From the NCBI GenBank assembly GCA_017301995.1, contig JAFLEH010000007.1, positions 200,399 to 264,398 on the forward strand: a stretch of 64,000 nucleotides of DNA. The letters are read 5' to 3'. Each line of letters opens with the position of its first letter. Position 1 is the first letter of the stretch. Positions 9,416 through 16,899 of this stretch are shown piece by piece. Source of the DNA: Verrucomicrobiota bacterium. GTDB lineage: Bacteria; Verrucomicrobiota; Verrucomicrobiia; Verrucomicrobiales; Akkermansiaceae. The notes beneath the pieces were generated by a model. That model worked only from the letters and a program-made list of their open reading frames with translations. It was not told the DNA's origin and made no database searches. The position numbers and the translations under genes were made by a program.

Positions 9416-10471
9416 TTATTTCCGCCGCCGGAAGAATGCGAGCGTGCCGAGCAGACCGAGCGTTCCGAAGGTCGGTTCGGGAACGAGCGTGCCATGCAGT
9501 TGGAGTTCGCCGAACTGGAAGCTGTTCGCGTTCCCGCTCGACCGAAGACCGGTGACAACGAATTGATAGTCGCGGTAGGGGGTGGAGTTTGCGAAAGAGA
9601 CGGTGTCGCTCTCATACATGCCCATTTCGCCGCCAATCGGTTGGTTGGTCACGATGTCGGTGAAGTTGATCCCATCGGTGGAGCCACGGAGAGTGAACGA
9701 CGCGACATCCCGGGCGGGCGCGTCGTCGGCTTGGGAGAGGGTCAGCGCGGTGACGAGGGAGTAGTTGCCGGTTGGGGCGGAAAAAGTGAGGCCGTTGCCT
9801 TCCTTGCCAAAATTGAGGTACTTTGTGGATGGGTCGTTATCAACGGCTTTGGCGGGAGACTCGCCGCCGGGATAGGTGCCCGACCCGTAGGCTCCGACGA
9901 CAAACGGCTGAAGTTCGGTCACGGAGGTGCCCGGGTCGAACAGACCGAGAAGACTGATCTCTCCGATTTGCATGGAGTTCGCGGCTCCCGAGTTCCGCAC
10001 GGTCGGGAAGATCACCCGATAGTAGGAGTAGGCGGTATCGTTGCTGAAAGTCAGCGATTGGCTGTAAACGGTGTGGTCGCCACTGAGAACGGTGTTTCGT
10101 CCGGTGGGGAGCGCCAGGCCGCCGCTGGAGATGCCGGTCCAATTCGATCCGTCGTTGGAGCCTTCGAGCGTATAGGACGCAGGGTCCCGCTCGGAAGCGT
10201 CATTGGCGGTGACCAGGGTCATGCGGGTGACGGGGACCGCCGCGTTGCCGCCCGAGATGATGACACCGGTGTTCAGCTCATCAAAGTTGAGGTACTTGGT
10301 GTAATAGTTCCCGTCGATGGTTTTCGGAGGCGATTCGTCGGTGGGAAAATTGCCCGAAGTTCCGCTGGCCGTTCCTCCGGCGGTGACATCGAACCAAACC
10401 GCGGCGGCTTGGAGGGCGGAAATGGACATCATGGAGATGGTGCCGGTGACGAGTATTCTATAGGGCTTCAT
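9416..10471 (-). CDS. PEP-CTERM protein with two discoidin-like modules
   Basis: Exported protein of 351 residues. A signal peptide (MKPYRILVTGTISMMSISALQA) is followed by two related modules (about 25-175 and 185-325), each with DGNYYTKYLNF/DNDPSTKYLNF, a TxANDASERDPASYTLEGS-like stretch and NSMQIGE/NSFQFGE, which mark them as F5/8 type C-like. The C terminus VPEPTFGTLGLLGTLAFFRRRK is a PEP-CTERM signal: the VPEP motif, a hydrophobic helix and an Arg cluster. Proteins of this class are sorted by an exosortase to the cell surface; no exosortase gene is in this window. It shares the module type with the upstream neighbour on the same strand, so both probably serve the same surface process. Confidence 0.85.
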   Translation of the reverse strand: MKPYRILVTGTISMMSISALQAAAVWFDVTAGGTASGTSGNFPTDESPPKTIDGNYYTKYLNFDELNTGVIISGGNAAVPVTRMTLVTANDASERDPASYTLEGSNDGSNWTGISSGGLALPTGRNTVLSGDHTVYSQSLTFSNDTAYSYYRVIFPTVRNSGAANSMQIGEISLLGLFDPGTSVTELQPFVVGAYGSGTYPGGESPAKAVDNDPSTKYLNFGKEGNGLTFSAPTGNYSLVTALTLSQADDAPARDVASFTLRGSTDGINFTDIVTNQPIGGEMGMYESDTVSFANSTPYRDYQFVVTGLRSSGNANSFQFGELQLHGTLVPEPTFGTLGLLGTLAFFRRRK

Positions 10472-10607
10472 GGTTTGTTTCCGGTTAGGGGAGTGGTGTC
10501 TAACCGCACAAGATACGACGACTAATGGGGTCCGCCGTCAAGCCGAAAGTGTCGAAAATGTTACAAAATTGCGCTTTTTGCGCCCATTTTTGGACCCTGT
10601 CGGAATA

Positions 10608-11348
10608 TCAGGATATGCGCAGTGCAAGCGCCACCCGCCGGATTCCCTCCAGCGTGAGATCCGGATCGACCGCCTGGATTTCCGGTAGACCGGCGGCGAG
10701 CAACTCCGCGTCGCCCCCGGTGGCGACGATCACCGGATCGCAGCCCATTTCCGCTTTGATCTTTTCGAGGATGCCCCTGACCATCCCGCGGTAGCCGATC
10801 ACCGCGCCGACCTGCATTGCCTGGACAGTGGTTTTCCCGATGGCGGACGCGGGTTCCTCCAGTTCGATGGCCGGGAGCAGTGCGGTGGCTTGTGAAAGGT
10901 AGCGGGTCATGGCGGAAACGCCCGGCGCGATGGCTCCTCCGCAATAGGCCGGGGCGGCGGAGACCACATCGAATGTCACGGCGGTGCCGGAATCCACCAC
11001 CACGGCCGGTGTGCCGTAGCGTGCCATCACGCCCACCGCGTTGGCCAGCCGGTCCGCGCCGATCTGCGAGGGTTCCGGATAGTCGATGCCCATTCCCAAC
11101 GGACTGGTCGCGTCCAAACGGTGGGCGGGGCCTCGGCGGGACAGATATCCGAGCAGAACCGCTTCCCTAACGGGAACCACCGAGGCCACCACGGCGGCGT
11201 CGAATGCCGTGGAGCCCAACAGTTTGGCCAGGGAATCCTCCGAAATCTCCGCGGTGGGCATCATGGCGCGCCATTCGGATAGGCCGGACTCGTCCGCCAG
11301 CGCGAACTTGGTCCGGGTGTTGGAGTTATCGACGAGCAGCCAGGTCAT
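10608..11348 (-). CDS. coaX: Type III pantothenate kinase
   Basis: Cytoplasmic enzyme of 246 residues that phosphorylates pantothenate, the first step of coenzyme A synthesis. It belongs to the ASKHA fold: the N terminus has LLVDNSNTRTKFAL (phosphate-1 type motif), followed by GADRLANAVG, VVVDSGTAVTFDVV and GGAIAPGV, which are the family's conserved blocks. Length is normal for CoaX. The downstream neighbour on the same strand (11358-11804) is ten bases upstream of this start, so the two may be co-transcribed. The family needs a monovalent cation and is not inhibited by CoA. Confidence 0.92.
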   Translation of the reverse strand: MTWLLVDNSNTRTKFALADESGLSEWRAMMPTAEISEDSLAKLLGSTAFDAAVVASVVPVREAVLLGYLSRRGPAHRLDATSPLGMGIDYPEPSQIGADRLANAVGVMARYGTPAVVVDSGTAVTFDVVSAAPAYCGGAIAPGVSAMTRYLSQATALLPAIELEEPASAIGKTTVQAMQVGAVIGYRGMVRGILEKIKAEMGCDPVIVATGGDAELLAAGLPEIQAVDPDLTLEGIRRVALALRIS

Positions 11349-11357
11349 GGTTCGGGG

Positions 11358-11804
11358 TTACCAGCGGGTTGAGTTGTAATAGTCATGGCCGTCGATGCCG
11401 AGCCTCGGTTCGGCGGACCCTGCCTTTACGGTTAGGATACCGTCGTTGAGGCGGAGTTTCAGTGGCCCGGTTAGGGCGCCGGGCTCCAGCCAGAATCTGA
11501 TCTCGAGGCCGGTGATGCCGAGGTCGGGATCTCCGGTCATGCGGGTGTCCGCGGGTTCCAGTTCGCGGCCGTCGGCGAGGATCAGGCGCGCTTGTTTTGT
11601 CAGGTCGTGCGGTTGTTTTCCGGAGCGTTTGAGCCGGACCGTCACCCAGTGATAGCCGTGGTCGAGGCTGACTTCGGTGCCGGTGATTCTGAAACGCGCG
11701 CCTGGGTCCGGTTTCCATTCGTAAGGACGCCACCAACTCCAACCGGCGAAACAGATTGCCGCCAGCAGGATCAGGAGCAGGCATTTGGTGGTGGAAAGTC
11801 GCAT
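11358..11804 (-). CDS. Small membrane-anchored protein of unknown function
   Basis: A protein of 148 residues with the start at 11804. It opens with one hydrophobic helix (CLLLILLAAICFAGWSWW, about 8-25), either a signal anchor or a signal peptide, followed by a beta-rich domain with charged turns (FRITGTEVSLDHGYHWVTVRL). I do not recognise a family. The gene lies directly upstream of coaX on the same strand with ten bases between them, which suggests co-transcription. A longer in-frame start at 11837 would place 11 residues before the helix and is less likely. Confidence 0.65.
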   Translation of the reverse strand: MRLSTTKCLLLILLAAICFAGWSWWRPYEWKPDPGARFRITGTEVSLDHGYHWVTVRLKRSGKQPHDLTKQARLILADGRELEPADTRMTGDPDLGITGLEIRFWLEPGALTGPLKLRLNDGILTVKAGSAEPRLGIDGHDYYNSTRW

Positions 11805-11871
11805 GATGCCCCGCCAGAGGACCTGCTCCGACGCCACACTGCAACTGAAAAATGCCGGAATCCGCCGGAGC

Positions 11872-11910
11872 GAAAAAAGAAAGGGGGCGGGCCACCAACA
11901 GCCCGCCCCC
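11872..11910 (-). terminator. Rho-independent terminator of the ammonium transporter gene
   Basis: A perfect 10-bp stem (GGGGGCGGGC at 11883-11892 with GCCCGCCCCC at 11901-11910) has an 8-base loop. Read on the minus strand it is followed by the T-rich tract TTTCTTTTTT. It starts 22 bases after the transporter stop codon. Confidence 0.85.
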
Positions 11911-11931
11911 CGAACCTATCCGTCAGGAATT

Positions 11932-13395
11932 TCAGTGTTCGTAACCTTGTTCCCCGTGCTCGGACAGATCCAAACCCGTAACCTCCACTTCGGCGGATGC
12001 GCGCAGGCCGATCACCAGCTTGATGAGCAGGGCGATCACTGCGGTGGCAACCACACTCCAGAGAACCGTCACGCAGATCGCCTTGATTTGGGCAAGGATC
12101 AGGCCCTCCTTGAGGGTGCCGACGGCGGCATTGATCTTTTCATCCGCGAAAATCCCCGTGAGCAGGGCGCCGAGGGTGCCGCCCACGCCGTGGACACCGA
12201 AGGTATCGAGCGCGTCATCGTATTTGAAGATCCGCTTCAGATAGGAAACCGCGAAGAACGGGATGATGCCGCCGAGCGCGCCGATCAGCACCGAAGAACT
12301 CGGGCTCACAAAGCCGGCGCCGGGGGTGATCACTACCAGGCCCGCGACGATGCCGGAGCAGAAACCGAGAACGCTCGGCTTGCCCTTGATGAGCCATTCG
12401 ACGGCGGCCCATGCGAGACCGGCGGTGGCCGCGGCCAGGGTGGTGGTGGTGAACGCGTTGGCCGCGATGCCGTCGGCACCGAGAGCGGAGCCGGCGTTGA
12501 ACCCGTACCATCCGACCCAGAGCATGCCGGTTCCGATCATACAAAGCACCATGCTGTGAGGAGCGAGCGGCTCTTTGCCGAGTCCGCGGCGCTTGCCAAG
12601 GATGATGCAGAGCACCAGCGCGCTCCAGCCGGAGGTCATGTGAACCACCGTGCCGCCGGCGAAGTCGATCGCTTTGATCCCGGCTTCGGGATTGAGCGGA
12701 CCGCACATGAATCCGGTGGTGGACCAAACCATGTGGGCGAAGGGGAAATACACGGCGAACATCCACAGCAGCACGAAGGCCATCACCGCGGTGAATTTCA
12801 TCCGCTCGGCGATCGCGCCGATGATCAGCGCCGGAGTGATGATCGCGAACGTGAGCTGGAACATCGCCCACATGGTATCGGAAATCCAATGGTAGCCCGC
12901 ACCGACTTTCACCGATTCCACGCCTTTGAGCAACGCGTTGCTCAGGTCACCGATAAACGGGCTTTTCGCGTCCACGCCAAAGGAAAGGCTGTATCCGCAG
13001 AGCCACCAAAGCGGGGTGACCATGCAGGCGATCCCGAGGCATTGCGCCAGCACGGAGAGCACGTTCTTTCTCCGGACGAGACCCCCGTAGAACAGGGCCA
13101 GGCCTGGAAGCGTCATGAAAAGCACCAGCGCGGTACTCACCATCTGCCAGGCATTGGCTCCGGGTCCGGGTCCGGCCACGAGACTCTCGGCACCGCTCGC
13201 CTTTTCCGGGCGGGCGCCGTTGTTCACGTAGGCTTCAAGGTCTGCCAAACGCTCCTCGACCGTGGGGGCGGCGGGGGCGGATGGGGCTGGGGCGGCAGCG
13301 GTCTGCGCCTGGAGCGGTCCTGTGACGGTGAGGCACAGGATCGCTGCCAGCATCGCCAGCACCGCTCGGACGGATGTCATGCATCTTGGAATCAT
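11932..13395 (-). CDS. amt: Ammonium transporter (Amt/MEP family)
   Basis: Inner-membrane ammonium channel of up to 487 residues. A signal peptide-like N terminus (cleavage near QAQTAAA) and a Pro/Ala-rich spacer precede eleven or so membrane helices. Family motifs seen are FYGGLVRRKNVLS, the stretch FAGGTVVHMTSG, and GFCSGIVAGLV with the pore histidine context. The N-terminal extension up to about residue 80 is longer than in classical AmtB and holds a short helix (VEERLADLEAYV). A second in-frame ATG (13380) is an alternative start. A consensus sigma-54 promoter lies 90 bases upstream, which fits nitrogen control. No GlnK gene follows; the next gene downstream is unrelated. Confidence 0.93.
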   Translation of the reverse strand: MIPRCMTSVRAVLAMLAAILCLTVTGPLQAQTAAAPAPSAPAAPTVEERLADLEAYVNNGARPEKASGAESLVAGPGPGANAWQMVSTALVLFMTLPGLALFYGGLVRRKNVLSVLAQCLGIACMVTPLWWLCGYSLSFGVDAKSPFIGDLSNALLKGVESVKVGAGYHWISDTMWAMFQLTFAIITPALIIGAIAERMKFTAVMAFVLLWMFAVYFPFAHMVWSTTGFMCGPLNPEAGIKAIDFAGGTVVHMTSGWSALVLCIILGKRRGLGKEPLAPHSMVLCMIGTGMLWVGWYGFNAGSALGADGIAANAFTTTTLAAATAGLAWAAVEWLIKGKPSVLGFCSGIVAGLVVITPGAGFVSPSSSVLIGALGGIIPFFAVSYLKRIFKYDDALDTFGVHGVGGTLGALLTGIFADEKINAAVGTLKEGLILAQIKAICVTVLWSVVATAVIALLIKLVIGLRASAEVEVTGLDLSEHGEQGYEH

Positions 13396-13484
13396 GGTGG
13401 GGTATTTGGGGTTGGAGTTCCGGGAAATCCCGACGGCGCCCGGATTCGTTTTCCGGAGCCGACGATGATTTCAGAAACGCCCAA

Positions 13485-13501
13485 AGCAAATGCCGTGCCA
13501 A
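13485..13501 (-). promoter_or_regulatory. Sigma-54 (RpoN) promoter of the ammonium transporter gene
   Basis: Read on the minus strand the bases are TTGGCACGGCATTTGCT. This matches the sigma-54 consensus YTGGCACGRNNNTTGCW at every defined position, with the GG (-24) and GC (-12) elements spaced correctly. The start of the transporter gene lies 90-105 bases downstream. Ammonium transporter genes are classically driven by sigma-54 with NtrC, so position and sequence agree. Confidence 0.85.
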
Positions 13502-13806
13502 CGTTTGAAAACCGCATGGATTGACGTCAAAGCCCGCCAATTTCAAAAAAACGGCAGAGATCGGGCAAAAAAAATCGAATCTCCGCTTGCCAAGATCGCC
13601 TCGACCGTTTAACCCTCCGCGCGGCGGATTTTTCGTTTGCGCGAAAAAAAAGCTGGACAAATCCTTAAGAAAAGTGAAATTTCGCTCCGAAAGGATGGTC
13701 GTCCGGCGGCTTTGGCGCGCAGACGATGACTCCACCGTGCTCATCCGTCGTCCGGCAATCCGGCTTGGACAGGGACGAGAGCAGCAACCGAAACCAACAA
13801 TATAAG
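13502..13806. other. Intergenic region upstream of the barrel protein
   Basis: No coding sequence is supported here. The region is much richer in A-runs than its surroundings. It contains a small hairpin (TCCGC-GCG-GCGGA at 13616-13628) followed by TTTTTC on the plus strand, which could be a weak terminator or attenuator, and further A-tracts up to 13680. The promoter of the gene at 13807 and possible enhancer sites for the sigma-54 promoter should lie here, but I cannot define them. Confidence 0.4.
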
Positions 13807-14550
13807 ATGCACAACTACTGCAAAACAATTGGCGCCCTGGCCGCTGTCTCCGCCCTTGTGGCTGGCAACGCTATGGCGGAAGTCGAATACGAACTGCACA
13901 CCGGTTACTCCAACGAGTACCTGTTCCGCGGCCTGAACCTTGGCAACGACCTCATCGAAGTCGGCGCCGACGTCAAAGGTGAAGCTTACGGCCTCGGCCT
14001 CAGCGCCGGCGTCTGGTACGGTAACGTCGAGAACGGCCGCCAGCCGGGTGGTCTTGCCGGTGATGATGCTTGGCAGGAACTCGACCTGTACGGTGCCGTG
14101 TCCAAGGACTTCGGTTTCGCCACCGGTTCCGTTGGCTACATCGCCCGCAACTACGGTGACAGCTGGTATTCCAATACCAACGGCCTCGACAACGAGCAGG
14201 AAGTCTATTTCTCCCTCGCCCGCCAGTTCTACGGAATCGACACCTCCCTCACCTACTACTGGGACATCGAGACCGACAACGACGGCTACAGCGAACTCGC
14301 GATGAACAAGGGTTGGGAACTGAGCCCCTGCCTGAAGCTCAACACCGGTGGCAACGTCGGTTACCTCGTCGAGCAAGGCCATTTCACCGCGCTGACCCTC
14401 AAGGTCTCCCTTGACTGGGGCTTCGCCGGCACTGCCAAGCTGTCCCCGTTCGTGGCCGCTTCCTTCGCGCTTAGCGATGACATCGACACCTCCTACTGGG
14501 GCTCCAAGGACCAGGTCGTGGGTGGCGTGATGCTCTCCGTCGGCTTCTAA
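13807..14550 (+). CDS. Outer-membrane beta-barrel protein (TorF/porin-like)
   Basis: Protein of 247 residues with a signal peptide (MHNYCKTIGALAAVSALVAGNAMA). The mature part is made of alternating amphipathic strands rich in Tyr, Trp and Gly (EVEYELHTGYSNEYLFRGLN at the start) and ends in Phe (MLSVGF), the usual signature of an outer-membrane barrel. The opening YSNEYLFRG resembles the TorF family of putative porins. Codon use is extremely regular (almost only C-ending codons), which suggests high expression. A strong terminator follows. The ATG at 13807 has an A-rich leader without a clear Shine-Dalgarno sequence. Cargo unknown. Confidence 0.8.
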   Translation: MHNYCKTIGALAAVSALVAGNAMAEVEYELHTGYSNEYLFRGLNLGNDLIEVGADVKGEAYGLGLSAGVWYGNVENGRQPGGLAGDDAWQELDLYGAVSKDFGFATGSVGYIARNYGDSWYSNTNGLDNEQEVYFSLARQFYGIDTSLTYYWDIETDNDGYSELAMNKGWELSPCLKLNTGGNVGYLVEQGHFTALTLKVSLDWGFAGTAKLSPFVAASFALSDDIDTSYWGSKDQVVGGVMLSVGF

Positions 14551-14590
14551 TCCGGCCCCGGATAGCGATTTCAAGCTAACCAACATTCCA

Positions 14591-14620
14591 AGGGCGGTCG
14601 CGCGAGCGGCCGCCCTTTTT
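14591..14620 (+). terminator. Rho-independent terminator of the barrel protein gene
   Basis: An 11-bp stem with one G-T pair (AGGGCGGTCGC / GCGGCCGCCCT) and a 4-base loop is followed directly by TTTTT on the plus strand, 40 bases after the stop codon. Confidence 0.88.
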
Positions 14621-14690
14621 GCGTCCTGGGGGTGGATTGCTGTGCTTTGGAGTTGCACCAGGCTGCGTTATTTGCTAATTCCGGTTCGCG

Positions 14691-15083
14691 ATGACAGCGG
14701 AAAGCTTATACGAGCGGGCGGGTGGCGAGGAAGGGATCACCCGTTTGGTGGGGAATTTCTACGAGCGCGTGCTCGCGGATCCCGATTTGGCACCGTTTTT
14801 CGCAGGGGTGCCGATGGAGAAGCTGCTCCGGATGCAGGTGGAGTTTTTTTCGTCAGCTCTCGACGGGCCGCTGGCTTATTCCGGACGTCCGCTGGCTCAC
14901 GTCCATCAGGGCCGTGGCATCACCAAGCGGCATCTCAGGCGCTTCACCGAACACCTTCTGGCAACCCTGGAAACCCTCAACCTGTCCCGTGGCGACGTGC
15001 AGCGGATCTACTCGCGAATCGCCTTGGACGCCGATGAGGTGGCGCCCGACGGCGATGATCGCGGCGGTTGCGAGGTGGGTTAG
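14691..15083 (+). CDS. Truncated haemoglobin (group I/II type)
   Basis: Haem protein of 130 residues. The family pattern is clear: LYERAGGEEGITRLVGNFYERV at the start, a distal region with FFAGVPMEKLLRMQ, GPLAYSGRPLAHVHQG containing the likely proximal-side histidine, and HLRRFTEHLLATL. Truncated haemoglobins bind O2 or NO and are often used in NO detoxification or oxygen sensing. The gene ends inside the last codons of the convergent RodA-like gene: the two stop codons overlap at 15080-15083. Group assignment is not certain. Confidence 0.85.
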   Translation: MTAESLYERAGGEEGITRLVGNFYERVLADPDLAPFFAGVPMEKLLRMQVEFFSSALDGPLAYSGRPLAHVHQGRGITKRHLRRFTEHLLATLETLNLSRGDVQRIYSRIALDADEVAPDGDDRGGCEVG

Positions 15084-16363
15084 AATACCTGGGGCTCGGC
15101 GGCGGATTCCACAATCCGGGACGGGCGGTCGAACCGGTGGATCCACACGCTCTGCACCAGCCCCATCAGGAACATGCAGATCACCACGAAGGTGCCCGAA
15201 TAGCTGATGAACGGCAGCGGAATCCCGGTGATCGGCAACAACAGCACGCACATGCCGATGCTCTCGAACACATGGGCGAAAATCAGCGTGAGCACCAGCG
15301 CCGCGATGAGCCGCCCGCTGATATCCCGGCTGTAGTACGCCACTAACAAACATTGCACCAGCAGCACCGCGAACGCGATGAGCAGCGCCAGCGAGCCACG
15401 GAATCCGAGCTCCTCCGCGATGACCGCGAATATGTAGTCGTTGTGGGTCGTGTCCTTGGGCAGGAATCCCTGCGCGACGAGGGACTTCTTTTCCGCCGAA
15501 GCGTTCCACCCGATCCCTTTCCAGCCGGCCTTGCCGACGGCCATGGAGGCATGGTGGGCGCCATAGGCCTCGTCCAGCACGTTCACCTCGCGGCCGTTCA
15601 GCATGTCCAGCCAGATGTCGATCCGCAACTTCGCCCGCTCTCCGGATGACATGTGGCGCTTTGCGTTGTCAACCACCGCCGCCGCCGCCGGCTCTGCGGG
15701 AGGCTTCTTGGACCCCATCGACGGCAAAACCACGAAGTACAAAATCGGCACGACACCCGCCCCGATAAACATCATGAACAGGATATGACGGAACGCCACG
15801 CCGCCCACCAGCAGAGCCACCAGGGTGACCGGCACCCAAACCAGGGCCGATCCGGTATCCCCGACGGCCGCCGCCATCAGAAACGGCAATCCGGCCGATA
15901 CTCCAATCACGCCAATCCGGCTGAACGAGCTGCCAAACCAGCGGTGAATCCTGGGGAAATCCTGTAGCAGCCACGCGATCATCAGGATCCCCGCCACAAT
16001 CCCCATCTGCACCGGCTGGAACTTGATGCCGCCGAATTCCAATTGGTGGACCTTGTTGCCGTAGAACTTCGCGGCGGCGATTAGAACGAGCGACACCCCG
16101 AACGCAGGCATCGCCAGCCACCGGATCCACCGATAATCGAGTAGTGCCGTAGCGAAAAACACCACACTGCCGACGAGAATCCAGTTCTTCTGTTTCGAAG
16201 CATAAAGCGCGCCCGCGCTGCCATATTGGGCGAGTTCCTCGGCGGAGATATCCAGATTCCGCGCCGCGCTCTGGATCATGAACACGCCAAACACCAGAAG
16301 GCCGTACATCAGTAGTAACAGCATCCAGTTCAATCCCAGGAGTTTCCGCAAAAACGGTGTCAT
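15080..16363 (-). CDS. rodA: RodA/FtsW/SpoVE (SEDS) cell-shape glycosyltransferase
   Basis: Polytopic inner-membrane protein of 427 residues with about ten helices. SEDS proteins polymerise lipid II into peptidoglycan with a class B penicillin-binding protein. Family motifs seen are GGIKFQPVQMG, KKSLVAQGFLPKDTTHNDYIFAVIAEELGF (shown here in part: TTHNDYIFAVIAEE) and the C-terminal PITGIPLPFISYSGT. RodA rather than FtsW is favoured by TTHNDYIF. The extracytoplasmic loop near residues 225-300 is long and carries a Pro/Ala-rich insert. The start at 16363 excludes a 14-residue basic extension. No penicillin-binding protein or mre gene is adjacent. Confidence 0.88.
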   Translation of the reverse strand: MTPFLRKLLGLNWMLLLLMYGLLVFGVFMIQSAARNLDISAEELAQYGSAGALYASKQKNWILVGSVVFFATALLDYRWIRWLAMPAFGVSLVLIAAAKFYGNKVHQLEFGGIKFQPVQMGIVAGILMIAWLLQDFPRIHRWFGSSFSRIGVIGVSAGLPFLMAAAVGDTGSALVWVPVTLVALLVGGVAFRHILFMMFIGAGVVPILYFVVLPSMGSKKPPAEPAAAAVVDNAKRHMSSGERAKLRIDIWLDMLNGREVNVLDEAYGAHHASMAVGKAGWKGIGWNASAEKKSLVAQGFLPKDTTHNDYIFAVIAEELGFRGSLALLIAFAVLLVQCLLVAYYSRDISGRLIAALVLTLIFAHVFESIGMCVLLLPITGIPLPFISYSGTFVVICMFLMGLVQSVWIHRFDRPSRIVESAAEPQVF

Positions 16364-16487
16364 GCCACGGCGCCGCCACCATACCCGCCCCGACCCCGAT
16401 GGCAAGCGGCCAGTGGGGAAATCTGCGGAGACACGGGTTACCGAGGGTAGGGGCTCTCTCCGACCGGTCCGGCGGGCGACGGGTGAA

Positions 16488-16712
16488 CCCGAAATCCGAA
16501 GTTCAGGGTGTTTTGGACGCCCGGCTTACCGCTGATAAAGCATTGAGAAACGCGGAGGTCGCTGATTTGTTGAGACAAGAAATAAGGGCCACCGATTGAT
16601 GAATCGGATTTTTTTGCCCCACCCTCAAACATGATTTCAGTGGAATCAGTGGTTCCCGGCTCCTCAGTGGTAGAACCAGGTCGCGAGGGGTCTTTCAACT
16701 TCCGATTTCGGG
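16488..16712. repeat. Palindromic MITE-like intergenic element, copy 1 (225 bp)
   Basis: The element is bounded by inverted ends CCCGAAATCCGAAGTTC (16488-16504) and CAACTTCCGATTTCGGG (16696-16712). A related element with the same ends lies at 47572-47791. Inside are a hairpin CCGATT-GATG-AATCGG and several short words of the type CAGTGGT/CAGCGGT repeated in both orientations. No open frame of interest lies within it. Confidence 0.75.
16592..16615 (+). terminator. Terminator-like hairpin inside palindromic element
   Basis: Stem CCGATT/AATCGG with loop GATG, followed by A and seven T on the plus strand. No plus-strand gene lies immediately upstream, so it may end a small RNA or simply be part of the repeat; the other copy of the element carries the equivalent hairpin next to an A-run. 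Confidence 0.5.
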
Positions 16713-16899
16713 GGAAACGAGCGCGGAGGCGTGATAGGTTGCTGGTCGCCGCAGCTTTGCCAGTTGTTGCCCCGTCATGGCCGCCCTGCCTGTTGGAAAC
16801 CGCGGGATTTCCCGCCTGCCGCGCGCAGTTCCTTGTAAACCGGCCCGTTTGGTGCGACATTCGCCAGCGTAGCCGCAGCCCCGGCAAGACCGATTTTTC
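16713..16899. other. Upstream region of the GH13-GH57 gene
   Basis: No gene supported. The region holds the leader of the large amylase-type gene; I could not define a promoter or a Shine-Dalgarno sequence (the ATG at 16900 is preceded by GACCGATTTTTC). Confidence 0.3.

Noticed and set aside
10566..10590. Terminator of coaX (GCGC-TTTTT-GCGC)
   Set aside because: The stem has only four base pairs; too weak to call.
11785..13524. Long open frame (579 codons) opposite the ammonium transporter
   Set aside because: It is the mirror of a clear transporter gene in GC-rich DNA; composition is His/Gly/Arg/Asp rich with no domain.
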